A stretch of DNA of 64,000 nt from Sedimenticola thiotaurini (GTDB taxonomy: Bacteria; Pseudomonadota; Gammaproteobacteria; Chromatiales; Chromatiaceae), in NCBI GenBank assembly GCA_007713595.1, contig VMRY01000020.1, positions 1 to 64,000 on the forward strand, written 5' to 3'. The translations under genes were made by a program, and so were the position numbers. Each line of letters begins with the position of its first letter. Position 1 is the first letter of the stretch. This document shows positions 8,722 through 18,028 of this stretch, in pieces. Below the pieces are notes generated by a model. That model searched no databases and was not told the DNA's origin. It saw only the letters and a list, made by a program, of their open reading frames with translations.

Positions 8722-9639
8722 CTAGGGCCTGTGGCAGATCTCATCTTTTCCCCATAGCCAAGCTGCACCGCGAACACCGCTGGAGTCTCCGTGCAGCGGA
8801 GGCAGCAGTCTTGTCTGGACCGCATCTGAGAAAATGTATGCTGACCAGATTGCAGGAACATTCTCATAAAGCTGCATGAAGTTTGAAAGCCCGCCCCCCA
8901 GCACAATGGCGACCGGATCCAGGATATTGATGACTGTGGCAAGCCCCCGCGCGAGTCGGTCTTCATAGCGCGCCATCACCACTTTCGCTGCCGACTCTTG
9001 CTCAGCGAGTCGTTGAGCGAATTCGTGGCCAGTAATCAGCTGCCCTGTTGTCCGCAAGTATTCATGACACAGCCCCGGGCCGGAAAGAAAGGTTTCAATA
9101 CATCCGTTTTTACCGCAGTAGCAAGGCTGACCCGGTAACTCATCTGGGTTCGGCCAGGGGAGTGGATTATGTCCCCACTCCCCAGCGATACGATTCTGGC
9201 TTGGAATCAGTTGACCATTGATGGTAATGCCTGCACCGGTACCAGTGCCAAGAATGACACCAAAGACAGAGCTGGCACTGGCTGCAGCGCCATCCCTGGC
9301 TTCAGACAGTGTAAAACAGTCCGCATCATTGGCTATTCGAATAGTGCGTCTCAGCCGATTTTCAAGATCCTGCTGCAATGGTCTGCCATTCAGGCAGGTT
9401 GAATTGGCGTTGTGCATCAGTCCAGTTGTCGGTGATGCGGATCCCGGAGTACCGATACCAACAGTGCCCTGCTGTTGTGTCTCCTGTTCAATGCTGCGGA
9501 CTAAATCAGCAACGGCCCTCAGCGTAGCCTGATAATCTCCCGCAGGAGTAGGGATGCGTTTTTGACAGAGGCAATGATCTGTTTCATCTAGGGCCACTGC
9601 TTCTATTTTTGTACCCCCGAGATCAACCCCTATCCGCAT
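8722..9639 (-). CDS. ROK-family sugar kinase (fructokinase/N-acetylglucosamine kinase type)
   Basis: 305 residues with the ROK pattern: N-terminal ATP-binding MRIGVDLGGTKIEAVAL, catalytic Asp in IANDADCFTLSEA, GTGTGAGI, the glucose/hexose-binding EWGHNPLPW, and the zinc-binding CYCGKNGCIETFLSG. It phosphorylates a hexose or amino sugar with ATP in the cytoplasm. The short N-terminus lacks a DNA-binding domain, so it is an enzyme rather than a NagC-type repressor. Substrate cannot be fixed from sequence; Mak/NagK are closest. It follows the dynamin-like gene by 17 bases. Confidence 0.88.
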   Translation of the reverse strand: MRIGVDLGGTKIEAVALDETDHCLCQKRIPTPAGDYQATLRAVADLVRSIEQETQQQGTVGIGTPGSASPTTGLMHNANSTCLNGRPLQQDLENRLRRTIRIANDADCFTLSEARDGAAASASSVFGVILGTGTGAGITINGQLIPSQNRIAGEWGHNPLPWPNPDELPGQPCYCGKNGCIETFLSGPGLCHEYLRTTGQLITGHEFAQRLAEQESAAKVVMARYEDRLARGLATVINILDPVAIVLGGGLSNFMQLYENVPAIWSAYIFSDAVQTRLLPPLHGDSSGVRGAAWLWGKDEICHRP

Positions 9640-9656
9640 AGTGTGTGCTCAGTGCT

Positions 9657-11198
9657 TTAGGCTTGGCTGGTCGAGGCTGAATCCAATTCTTTATCCGCAT
9701 CCGCGACAGATGTCGGTGCATTTGGTGCATGGTGCGACATTTCGCTTAGACTGAAGGTTTCCTCTCCGGAAGGATTGGTAAATCGGTCATTCAGCGACTG
9801 AACATAGTTATCAGCGTCTTCTTTTACTTGTGCCAGCCGCTTCTTTGCGCCCCGGCCCCAGCCTGCAGGTGATTTGCTAAAGACACTGCGCCAGGGTTTG
9901 GTGTTTCGCAGGAAGGCATTGGCCAGGCTACCACGAATAGCCAGTTTATCTGACTGCTTTCGTAGCTTACGTAACAGGCTGCGTGCTGACAGTGAACGTA
10001 TAAAAAAGTGAATGCCCACAATGACCAGCACTATTCCGATCCCAGTGCTTATTTGTGCAGTCGGACTGTTCAGCAGAGATTCCAGCCAGGGCGGTGAAAA
10101 GTGTAAACCCTCCCAGTAGCCTTGTTTGATGCTAATGCCGAACATGCCAATTAACAGCAGGCTGTAGGCAATCGCATCACCCCAGAGCACCCGTTTCTTC
10201 CAGCGCGACACGGCCTCGCTGATGGCGGGTATGGCGCGCTCTTCAATATCACGTGCGGTTCTCTCCAACACGCCAACAATGCGATAGGCACGTTCAATCT
10301 CGACCTCATGCATACGGTTATGAATCTCTTCCAGATCAGCGTCCCGTTTGCGTTCAAATCGCTGGCGGAGATTGTCGTCTGCAATGGGTACTGCGGCGTC
10401 TGGATTATAGATGGTATAGAAGCGGCCGGCCGTCAGTCCGCGCTCACCCAGGGCGCGTTGCCAGGCGGCTACAACCTCCTCCGGGTTGTCTTCACGGGCG
10501 GCTGAATCAATCTGGTTAAGGATATAAAGGAACTTGCCAGCATCTGTTCGATTAATGGTGTTGCTGACCAGATGATCCAGAGTGTCATGCATGGCGCCCG
10601 GTTCAGGATGACGCGCATCAAAGAAGACCAGCACCAGATCGGAAAGGTCAATAATGTGATCGGTGATTTTCAGTGTTGATGTGCGTTGGGCATCGGCATC
10701 GAATCCGGGTGAGTCAATCAGGATTTTCCCCCTGAGCTGCTCACTGGGGCAGGTCTTTAGCTGAAGATAGGAGTCAATGCGTTGACCCTCTCCTTGTGCA
10801 ACTAGCTCAATATCTTCACTCATCTGGTAGAACGGAAAGCGGGGGTCAGAGTCCAGTGCAACACCAGGTAGTGCGTGAGCGGTTTTTTCACGGCTATAGC
10901 AGGTAACCGTAAATTTATCGTCCACCGCCTGATTGCCTGTGCGCTGCAGCTTGTAGCCCAGGTAGTGGTTAATAAAGGTTGATTTGCCTGAAGAGAATGT
11001 CCCCAAGACCGAAATAAGCGGCCACCACGGGATTTGGGTGGCATAGGATTCGTCAGTATCGAGCAGACCGGTACGGTAGGCGATTCGGTCTAATTTCTTG
11101 AAGCTCTGGACAGTTTTAAGGAGGACGGGGTTCTCTTGCTCGAGATGGGTTTCGAGATGTTTTAGGCGTCCCTCGATGAGTCTTCCTGCCGTATTCAT
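9657..11198 (-). CDS. Bacterial dynamin-like GTPase
   Basis: 513 residues. The G domain has a P-loop GTFSSGKST (66-74), switch region DDKFTVTCYS, G3 motif DSPGFDAD and G4-like NQID. It is followed by an alpha-helical region and two membrane segments around residues 340-400 (SLLLIGMFGISIKQG and IGIVLVIVGIHFFI), then a basic C-terminus. This is the layout of bacterial dynamin-like or 50S-binding-type membrane GTPases, which remodel membranes or respond to stress. It is single rather than a tandem pair. Nothing nearby fixes its role. Confidence 0.8.
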   Translation of the reverse strand: MNTAGRLIEGRLKHLETHLEQENPVLLKTVQSFKKLDRIAYRTGLLDTDESYATQIPWWPLISVLGTFSSGKSTFINHYLGYKLQRTGNQAVDDKFTVTCYSREKTAHALPGVALDSDPRFPFYQMSEDIELVAQGEGQRIDSYLQLKTCPSEQLRGKILIDSPGFDADAQRTSTLKITDHIIDLSDLVLVFFDARHPEPGAMHDTLDHLVSNTINRTDAGKFLYILNQIDSAAREDNPEEVVAAWQRALGERGLTAGRFYTIYNPDAAVPIADDNLRQRFERKRDADLEEIHNRMHEVEIERAYRIVGVLERTARDIEERAIPAISEAVSRWKKRVLWGDAIAYSLLLIGMFGISIKQGYWEGLHFSPPWLESLLNSPTAQISTGIGIVLVIVGIHFFIRSLSARSLLRKLRKQSDKLAIRGSLANAFLRNTKPWRSVFSKSPAGWGRGAKKRLAQVKEDADNYVQSLNDRFTNPSGEETFSLSEMSHHAPNAPTSVADADKELDSASTSQA

Positions 11199-11411
11199 GA
11201 ACTGCTCCTGGTGTTTGAAAAGGGTCTCTGTTGTATTCGACTTTTTGTCGCAGATCAGTATTACCCCAAAAGATTACGAAACCATACTAACGCGAGAGGG
11301 CTGCTGGTGGTAGCCTGTAAGCATTGGGCAAACGTAGCAAATGACAGCATAATCGGCTGTGTGGCATTGTCGTTTTGTCTGCTTCAGTACGTTGTCTAAC
11401 ATGAAAAAAGT

Positions 11412-11427
11412 GTATTTGGCCAAATAC
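11412..11427. promoter_or_regulatory. 16-base perfect palindrome GTATTTGGCCAAATAC
   Basis: Perfect palindrome with no spacer in non-coding DNA. It is a plausible operator for a homodimeric regulator. It does not match the FNR consensus. Which of the two divergent genes it controls is unknown. Confidence 0.4.
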
Positions 11428-11528
11428 TTATAAACAAATAGGGCCATCAATTAGCCAGTATAACTATTGCATTATATGAGTATATAAGAGATACTTAATA
11501 CACTGTTGCGCTGGTTTTTACTAACCGT

Positions 11529-11542
11529 TTGATCTTGATCAA
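11529..11542. promoter_or_regulatory. FNR/DNR box TTGAT-CTTG-ATCAA within an 18-base palindrome
   Basis: Exact consensus match. The symmetry extends to GTTTGATC-TT-GATCAAAC (11527-11544). It lies about 42-55 bases upstream of the SCP2 gene start, a good place for an activator site. This puts the SCP2 protein in the same likely regulon as norC and hemerythrin. Confidence 0.75.
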
Positions 11543-11584
11543 ACCAACAATCCTGTACATGGAAAAATATAGAGGGAGATGAAA

Positions 11585-11980
11585 ATGGCTGAACTGTTTT
11601 CTGAGGAGTGGATGCAGAGCTTTATGACGCAGTGGAATGCTGAGTCTGAATTGGTTGGGGCGCTGGAGCAGATAGGTTTTGGCAGTGTGATCGGCTATGG
11701 GTTTGAGGGCGAAGATGCGCCCCGTGGTGTGATTACCATTGAGAATGGAAAGGCTGTTGCTGCTGGGGCTTTTAACGGAGAGACGCTTAATTGGGATATC
11801 CGTTGCAGCGATGCACAATGGAAAAAGTGGATCAGTAAGCCGCCAGGAATGATGGGTCTGGGGATGGCGTTTACCTCCGGTAAAATGAAATTTAAGGTCG
11901 GCGATTACGGTTCAATGCTCAAAGATCCGAGAATGGCTGGCCCCTTTATCAAGAGTTTCACTGTGATGGGTAAGGCTTGA
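11585..11980 (+). CDS. SCP2 sterol-transfer-domain protein
   Basis: 131 residues forming a single SCP2-like fold: GVITIENGKAVAAGAFNGETLNWDIRCSDAQW, then a C-terminal FTSGKMKFKVGDYGSMLKD. SCP2 domains bind hydrophobic ligands such as lipids or isoprenoids in the cytoplasm. ATG 11585 is preferred because an AGGGAG ribosome site is well spaced before it; ATG 11579 is closer than usual to that site. The exact FNR/DNR box upstream is the interesting point: it suggests use under low oxygen or denitrifying conditions. Confidence 0.8.
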   Translation: MAELFSEEWMQSFMTQWNAESELVGALEQIGFGSVIGYGFEGEDAPRGVITIENGKAVAAGAFNGETLNWDIRCSDAQWKKWISKPPGMMGLGMAFTSGKMKFKVGDYGSMLKDPRMAGPFIKSFTVMGKA

Positions 11981-12034
11981 GTAAGTCTTTATTGAGCAGA
12001 TACAGTAATTTTTGACGACTTAGCCTGTTGTTAA

Positions 12035-12065
12035 CGGCCTTCTCAACAGCCTGTTGGGAAGGCCG
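12035..12065 (+). terminator. Long hairpin, probable terminator of the SCP2 gene
   Basis: CGGCCTTC pairs with GAAGGCCG, continued by a T-G wobble and CAACA/TGTTG around a three-base loop, giving a 14-pair stem. The T-run after it (GCTTTACT) is short, so termination may be only partial. A small processed RNA end is an alternative. Confidence 0.55.
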
Positions 12066-12228
12066 GCTTTACTGAGATCACTCGACAGTGAAAAGCGAAT
12101 ATTGTTTGGGCGCGAAGCTGAAAAAGACGCCTGAGTATCTTGAGAGTACCCTGTACTTTGTTTGTCGTGGTAAAGTCGGCAGGGTGGTATATCAATAGCA
12201 GTTCTTAATCAGCGGGATAATTATAAAA

Positions 12229-13380
12229 ATGGGTATTCAGATCCATGTGATTGCGCTGGCGGCAGCAGTGACTGTCGCTTCAGTTTTACCTCAAGCCAGT
12301 TTGGCCCAGAGTGAGAGTGATTACTTCACTGTCCAGCAGGCGCAAGGTGCTTCCACTGTTTCGCTTGGTGGTACCGTTATGCCTTATAAAGAGGTCACTC
12401 TGTCGGCACAAGTCCCTGGTCGGGTAAAGCATCTTGCCGGTATTGAGGGTGATACCTTTGAGAAGGGTGCCCTGCTCGTTGCTTTGGATGATACGGAGCT
12501 TTTGGCCAAGCGTAATGCGGCACTGGCACAATTAGCCACGGCGGATGCACAAATGCGGTCTGCTGGCATGCAGTACAATAGAGAGCTTTGGTCACCTCAA
12601 TCCAAGCAGTCCATGGGTGGAATGGGACTGCCCAATCTGTTTGACCAGATGTTTACCCGCCCGATGGAGGGGATGTCCGGTACCCGGAATCAAAGTGTGG
12701 AGCGCCGCGCTGATCTCTATAATTCGGGTGTGCAGATTACCCAAGCCCAAAATGGCATCCTCTCAGCACAATCTCAGATCCAGGCCATAGATGCCAAGCT
12801 GCGCGATGCCATCAGTCTCGCGCCATTTGATGGTGTCATCCTGAAAAAGTATGTTGAAGTGGGTGACACAATGCAGCCAGGTCAGCCACTATTGGTCTTT
12901 GCAGATGTTGAATATCTGCAGATTATGGTGGACGTACCTGCCAGTCTGCGTCCCAGTCTCTATGAGCAGATGATGCTTCAGGCTGAACTGGATGTGACCG
13001 GCCAGGTGGTTCCTGTGCGGGTTGCCCAGATCTACCCAACAGCTGATTCCCAGCGTCACACAGTAAAGGTCAAGTTTGACCTGCCGCAAGGGGTCTCCGC
13101 TCCAGGCATGTACGTGAAGGTGAGAGTGCCCGATCTTACGGCCCCTCAAAGAAATCATCCTGTAATTCCAGCTTCGGCCATCCGTTATAACGGCAGTCTG
13201 CCGGGTGTCTATGTTCAGGGAAAGAATAACCGTCCTGAATTACGCCTGATCCGCGTGGGTGAGAGCATGGATAATGGTTACGTCAGCGTCCTCTCCGGCC
13301 TGACTGCCGGTGAGCGGGTGTTACGAAATCCCGGCAATGGGGTCGCTTCCGGTTGGGCCAGTTCGGTCGAGAAGCGCTGA
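12229..13380 (+). CDS. RND efflux periplasmic adaptor (membrane fusion protein)
   Basis: 383 residues with a Sec signal peptide (about 1-26, cut after ASLAQ), a lipoyl/biotinyl-like half domain (VTLSAQVPGRVKHLAGIEGD), an alpha-helical hairpin of about 130 residues with a Met/Gly-rich loop (MGGMGLPNLFDQMFTRPMEG), the second lipoyl half (SLAPFDGVILKKYVEVGD) and beta-barrel domains. It connects the inner-membrane RND pump to an outer-membrane channel. The permease gene follows after 78 bases. No TolC-like gene is present, so a shared outer-membrane channel is probably used. Substrate unknown. Confidence 0.9.
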   Translation: MGIQIHVIALAAAVTVASVLPQASLAQSESDYFTVQQAQGASTVSLGGTVMPYKEVTLSAQVPGRVKHLAGIEGDTFEKGALLVALDDTELLAKRNAALAQLATADAQMRSAGMQYNRELWSPQSKQSMGGMGLPNLFDQMFTRPMEGMSGTRNQSVERRADLYNSGVQITQAQNGILSAQSQIQAIDAKLRDAISLAPFDGVILKKYVEVGDTMQPGQPLLVFADVEYLQIMVDVPASLRPSLYEQMMLQAELDVTGQVVPVRVAQIYPTADSQRHTVKVKFDLPQGVSAPGMYVKVRVPDLTAPQRNHPVIPASAIRYNGSLPGVYVQGKNNRPELRLIRVGESMDNGYVSVLSGLTAGERVLRNPGNGVASGWASSVEKR

Positions 13381-13458
13381 GTGATGATGTGTGACTCTCT
13401 GGTCACGCGGCGTCACTGTCTCCAACACCTGTCATGCAGCTGCAACCAAGTGTGAAAA

Positions 13459-16400
13459 ATGATGAATCAGGAAGATGCAAAAAAAGATGATCTGAGCCCA
13501 GTGCAGTTAACCGATGACCAGCTAGGTCTTGCCGGTCGCACCGCTCGTTTCTTCATAAACTCTCCGCTTTCACCCCTGTTTTTTATCTCCATGATGCTCA
13601 TGGGATTGCTCGGGCTGATGATGACCCCGCGCCAGGAAGATCCACAGATTTCTGTTCCGATGGTGGATATCTTCGTTCAGTACTCCGGTGCCTCTGCCGA
13701 TCAGGTTTCCAATCTGGCTATTGAACCGCTTGAACGGATCATGAGTGAAATTGATGGTGTTAAGCATGTCTATTCCGCGTCTCAGCGTGGCATGGGCATG
13801 GTGACCATCGAGTTTGATGTTGGCGAGGAGATGGGCCCTTCACTGGTCAAGGTGAACGATAAACTTGATTCCAACATGGACAAGATTCCACCGGGCGTCT
13901 CACCACCTCTGGTCAAGGCCAAGGGTATTGATGACGTGCCGGTGGTGAATATTACGCTCTGGTCCAAGGATCTGGATGGCAATGGAGCCCCAGATGTCGA
14001 CGATGGCCAGTTACGCATGCTGGCCCATGATGTATTGCAGAGTATCAAGGAGATTCCCGATACCGGTAACGGTTTCGTTGTAGGTGGGCGGGCTGAGCAG
14101 GTCACGATAGAGGTATCCCCAGAGCGACTCTCGGGGTATGGCATCAGCCTCGATCAGGTAGCGAACCGAATCCAGACTTCCAACAGTGAACAGCAGGCGG
14201 GCGGTGTTGAGACTGGCAATACCCGGTTGACCGTAATGACCGGCGCATTCCTGAAGTCCACAGATGATATCAGTCGCTTAGTGATTGGTACGCACAATGA
14301 TGTCCCCGTGTATGTGCATGATGTGGCCAAGGTGATTCAGGGGCCTGAAGATGCTCAGCAACTGGTGGCTTATTACACGGGTCCTGCCGGTGATCAGTCC
14401 CAGCCAGCCAGTGGAATACCGGCTGTCACGATTGCGGTGGCAAAAAAACCTGGCGTCAATGGCGTCACCGTGGCCAACGCCATTCTTGAACGGGTTGAGA
14501 TGCTAAAGGGTGTCCGCATCCCTTCAAACGTTGAAGTGAGCATTACCCGTAACTACGGTGAAACGGCTGAAGACAAGGTTAATGAGCTGATATTTAAGCT
14601 GTTTGTTGCCACTGGCTTCGTATTCCTGTTGGTACTGTTTGCCTTCCGGGCGCTGCGTCCTGCCATTGTCGTGGTACTGGTTATTCCGGTTGTGCTGTTG
14701 ATGACCATCTTCTCTGCCTGGGTTGGCGGTTACACCATCGACCGGGTGAGTCTGTTTGCCTTGATCTTCTCCATCGGTATCCTGGTAGATGACGCTATTG
14801 TGGTGGTGGAAAATATCTATCGGCGCTGGCTGGAGAACGGTAAAACCGATATTGATACCGCCGTCGATGCGGTGCGTGAAGTAGGCAACCCAACCATCCT
14901 GGCAACCTTCACCGTCATCGCAGCTCTGCTGCCGATGGGTTTTGTCAGTGGCATGATGGGGCCGTACATGGAGCCCATTCCGGCATTGGGTTCAGCGGCT
15001 ATGCTGATCTCCCTCTTTGCGGCATTTGTCTTTACCCCGTGGCTGGCCATTTCACGTTGGCTGCGCCCCAGCATGGCCTATCTGGAAGTGGCGGAAGAGC
15101 GGGAAAAAGTCGGTACGGAGCGGTTGGCGCGTTTCTATGAGCGGATTCTTACGCCACTGATCCAATCTTCTACCAAACGGATTATATTCCGCGTGGTGCT
15201 GTGGGGTACCTTCATATTTGCCTGCTCCATGTTCTATACCAAATGGGTGGCAGTGAAGATGCTGCCGCTCGATAACAAACCAGAATTCTCCGTGGTGCTG
15301 GATATGCCAGAAGGCACTGCACTGCCGGTGACGGCTAATCTGGCGCATCAGATAGCCCAGTCACTGCGACAGATGCCTGAAGTGACGGCCCTTCAGGTCT
15401 ATGCTGGTACTGCCCGACCCTTTGATTTCAACGGTATGGTGCGACACTACTATCTACGTCAGGATCCCTGGCAGGCAGAGGTACAGGTTCAGCTGCTGCA
15501 CAAGAGTAAACGCAAGCGAAGCAGTCATCAGATTGCTGTGGCTGCCCGCGAGGTGGTTAAAGGGCTGGTGGCCGAGAGTGGTGCCAAATTTGCAGTTGTC
15601 GAGATGCCGCCTGGCCCACCGGTTTTACAGTCGGTGGTTGCCGAAGTGCATGGACCGACCCCGGAGGTCCGGCGCCAGTTCGCCACTGACCTTACGCAAA
15701 TTTTTGAGCAGGCTGAGAGTCTGGTTGATGTGGATAACTACATGCGGGGCAGCTATGAGTATTGGCTGTTCAAAGTGGATACAGAAAAAGCCGTTAGACG
15801 GGGTATCTCTGTTGATGCAATCAATCGCAATCTCTCCATGGCATTGGGTGGAACGCGCCTGGGTGATGTAAAGCAGAAGGCTGGGCACGAGCCAATAAAT
15901 ATCATTATCCAGGTGCCATTGGCCGAGCGATCACAAATCAACCGCCTCGGGGATCTGCCGATCATGTCGAAGAGCGGTGTTTCATTGCCGTTGCGGGAGC
16001 TGGGATCCTTCGAACGGATGCAGGAAGAGCCGATTATTTATCACAAGGATCTGCGCCCTGTTGAGTATGTGGTTGCCGATGTTGGCGGCGATCTGGCGGC
16101 CCCGGTTTATGGCATGTTCCAGGTTCAGGATATTCTGGCGGATGGCTATACTGCGCCGGATGGTGTGGCGGTTGACGCCTTCTGGTTCAAGCCACCGGCT
16201 GATGATAATCGCTCCAGCATTGAGTGGACGGGCGAGTGGACGGTGACCTTCGAAACCTTCCGCGATATGGGTGCAGCCTTTATGGTTGCATTGGTGCTGA
16301 TCTATATTCTCGTGGTATGGGAGTTTGGTAACTTCCGCATTCCCGCCTTGATCATGGCACCTATACCCCTAACCTTGCTCGGCATTATTCCGATGCATGC

Positions 16401-17457
16401 CATCATGGGTGCTGAGTTTACCGCTACTTCCATGATTGGGTGGATTGCCCTGGCGGGTATCATTGTGCGTAATTCCATCTTGCTGGTGGATTTCTCCATC
16501 CATGAGATTCAGCGGGGGGTCCCGGTCTCAGAGGCAGTTGTCCGCGCTTGTACGACTCGAACCCGCCCCATTATGATTACGGCATTGGCCCTGGTCTGTG
16601 GTTCCAGCGTGATCTTCACTGACCCTATCTTCCAGGGCATGGCGATTTCATTGGCCTCCGGCGTTATGGTATCAACCATTTTGACATTGATTGTTATCCC
16701 GCTGGGTTGTATCAAGGCCAGCACCTCGTTGTGTGAAGTAGCCGCCGCCGGTTTTGATGGCGAAAATGGACCGGCGATCACTCCGGAGGCAGCACCACCT
16801 GCAGACACCCGGCCGGCAACACCCCGCCAGTCATTTGTCATGGCCTTATGGGGTAAGGTTGCCACTGTTCTGCTCATGCTGTTCTATGCAGTGCGTGGCA
16901 TCTTTCTCTTGTTGGGTCAGCTATTACCGAAGCGGGCACCTCAACCAGCGGAGAGTTCAGCTGAAGCTTCGTCAAACGCTGCACCGGAGACGGCCCCACC
17001 GACCACTGTGCAACCCAGTCCGATAGACGGTGCTTCTTCTGAAGAGGCAAACAATCCCTCGGCAGTAGTGGTGGAGACCCCTGTTGATGCTGCTGAAACA
17101 GCAGCGGAGACTGTCAAACCGGCGATAAAACCTTCTGTCTCTACAGTGACTAAAGAGGAGTCGATTGAGTCATTGGCAGCCCCCGAAAGTCAGGAGACAG
17201 TAAAAGCACCGAAGAAAAAGGCCGTTGCGAAAAAGCGGGTCGTGACGAAGAAAAAGGTAGCCACTAAGAAGAAGGTAGCGGCGAAGAAAAAGGCTGTGAA
17301 GCGAGCTGCAACCAAGCCTGAGCCCGTCAAACCCAAATTCCAGGAATCTAAACCGGAACAAGTATCCGATGAGACTGTCTCATTTGATCTTCCTGCGCGG
17401 AAGGGTGGGCGACGGGGGATCAGACTCAAGGTTGATAATGAAAGTGGTATCGAGTGA
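13459..17457 (+). CDS. RND-family transporter permease with lysine-rich C-terminal tail
   Basis: 1332 residues, about 280 more than a typical AcrB-type pump. The standard part covers about 1-1085: first helix FFISMMLMGLLGLMM, porter domains, and the TM4 proton-relay segment IFSIGILVDDAIVVVENIY with paired Asp. After the last family helix come an extra membrane segment (about 1125-1155), a long Ala/Pro/Thr/Glu-rich linker and a Lys/Ala/Val repeat tail (about 1249-1295, KKKVATKKKVAAKKKA) like histone H1 or AlgP. The tail is expected in the cytoplasm if the extra helix is a hairpin, but the topology is uncertain. Start is ATG 13459 or the next codon. Confidence 0.9.
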   Translation: MMNQEDAKKDDLSPVQLTDDQLGLAGRTARFFINSPLSPLFFISMMLMGLLGLMMTPRQEDPQISVPMVDIFVQYSGASADQVSNLAIEPLERIMSEIDGVKHVYSASQRGMGMVTIEFDVGEEMGPSLVKVNDKLDSNMDKIPPGVSPPLVKAKGIDDVPVVNITLWSKDLDGNGAPDVDDGQLRMLAHDVLQSIKEIPDTGNGFVVGGRAEQVTIEVSPERLSGYGISLDQVANRIQTSNSEQQAGGVETGNTRLTVMTGAFLKSTDDISRLVIGTHNDVPVYVHDVAKVIQGPEDAQQLVAYYTGPAGDQSQPASGIPAVTIAVAKKPGVNGVTVANAILERVEMLKGVRIPSNVEVSITRNYGETAEDKVNELIFKLFVATGFVFLLVLFAFRALRPAIVVVLVIPVVLLMTIFSAWVGGYTIDRVSLFALIFSIGILVDDAIVVVENIYRRWLENGKTDIDTAVDAVREVGNPTILATFTVIAALLPMGFVSGMMGPYMEPIPALGSAAMLISLFAAFVFTPWLAISRWLRPSMAYLEVAEEREKVGTERLARFYERILTPLIQSSTKRIIFRVVLWGTFIFACSMFYTKWVAVKMLPLDNKPEFSVVLDMPEGTALPVTANLAHQIAQSLRQMPEVTALQVYAGTARPFDFNGMVRHYYLRQDPWQAEVQVQLLHKSKRKRSSHQIAVAAREVVKGLVAESGAKFAVVEMPPGPPVLQSVVAEVHGPTPEVRRQFATDLTQIFEQAESLVDVDNYMRGSYEYWLFKVDTEKAVRRGISVDAINRNLSMALGGTRLGDVKQKAGHEPINIIIQVPLAERSQINRLGDLPIMSKSGVSLPLRELGSFERMQEEPIIYHKDLRPVEYVVADVGGDLAAPVYGMFQVQDILADGYTAPDGVAVDAFWFKPPADDNRSSIEWTGEWTVTFETFRDMGAAFMVALVLIYILVVWEFGNFRIPALIMAPIPLTLLGIIPMHAIMGAEFTATSMIGWIALAGIIVRNSILLVDFSIHEIQRGVPVSEAVVRACTTRTRPIMITALALVCGSSVIFTDPIFQGMAISLASGVMVSTILTLIVIPLGCIKASTSLCEVAAAGFDGENGPAITPEAAPPADTRPATPRQSFVMALWGKVATVLLMLFYAVRGIFLLLGQLLPKRAPQPAESSAEASSNAAPETAPPTTVQPSPIDGASSEEANNPSAVVVETPVDAAETAAETVKPAIKPSVSTVTKEESIESLAAPESQETVKAPKKKAVAKKRVVTKKKVATKKKVAAKKKAVKRAATKPEPVKPKFQESKPEQVSDETVSFDLPARKGGRRGIRLKVDNESGIE

Positions 17458-17948
17458 GCCTGGTGCAATACATTGGGATCAGACGTAAAGGAAAGGGTAT
17501 CTTGTTGGGTTTGGTTTGCCTGCTAATGACAACTCAGTTCGCTATGGCTGGGGGAGCGCCAACTGGTTTTGGTAATTTTCGTCCGCTTGACCAGTCGACT
17601 GAAAAGGCGCAGACCAAAAAATTGCCGGATCGTTATTCGGGCGGTATGGGGTATCAGATCCGACCACTGGCACCCGTACCACATGCGCCTGCAGTTCCCT
17701 ATCGGTATCGTACCCCCGCATCAGATGCCAAAGGTCGGTATGCTATGCCCAGAGGTCAGGGCCAGTCGATTGCGCCACGCTTTAATCCCTGGGAAAGGCG
17801 AACGGATTCTGTTGACTGGGGTAGTAATCCGCCTTTAATCCCTCAGCGGCGTGACTTTTCCAATAACCCGATCATCGCCCCCGAGCAGATACATCCGGGT
17901 TACCGTTTTCGTCCGCAAGGTAAAAAGCAAAATAAATCAAATAGATAA
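17454..17948 (+). CDS. Exported Pro/Arg/Tyr-rich protein of unknown function
   Basis: About 164 residues. The GTG start overlaps the RND stop (GTGA), showing translational coupling. A positively charged N-terminus, a hydrophobic stretch (ILLGLVCLLMTTQFAMA) and an AMAGG site make a Sec signal peptide. The mature part is rich in Pro, Arg, Tyr, Gly and Asn with motifs such as YRYRTP and GYRFRPQG, and looks disordered. It resembles the composition of the protein at 18844-19758. I recognise no domain. It may be an envelope or matrix protein linked to the pump. Confidence 0.7.
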   Translation: MSLVQYIGIRRKGKGILLGLVCLLMTTQFAMAGGAPTGFGNFRPLDQSTEKAQTKKLPDRYSGGMGYQIRPLAPVPHAPAVPYRYRTPASDAKGRYAMPRGQGQSIAPRFNPWERRTDSVDWGSNPPLIPQRRDFSNNPIIAPEQIHPGYRFRPQGKKQNKSNR

Positions 17949-18028
17949 TAAATCGCAAGGTCGATAGAGCACGGCTTAAAGGCGAGCAGTTGGTCATTTG
18001 TAGTTGGACCGGCAAATCGGAGGTAAAG

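Larger units (their letters stand above)
11199..11584. other. Regulatory intergenic region between dynamin-like GTPase and SCP2 gene
   Basis: About 386 non-coding bases serve divergent genes. Two symmetrical sites are visible and listed separately: a 16-base palindrome at 11412-11427 and an FNR/DNR palindrome at 11529-11542. The stretch 11400-11520 is AT-rich. No further gene is supported. Confidence 0.6.

Noticed and set aside
15401-15871. Open frame of 156 codons inside the RND permease gene
   Set aside because: It is another frame of a clear RND coding region with strong conservation of the main frame.
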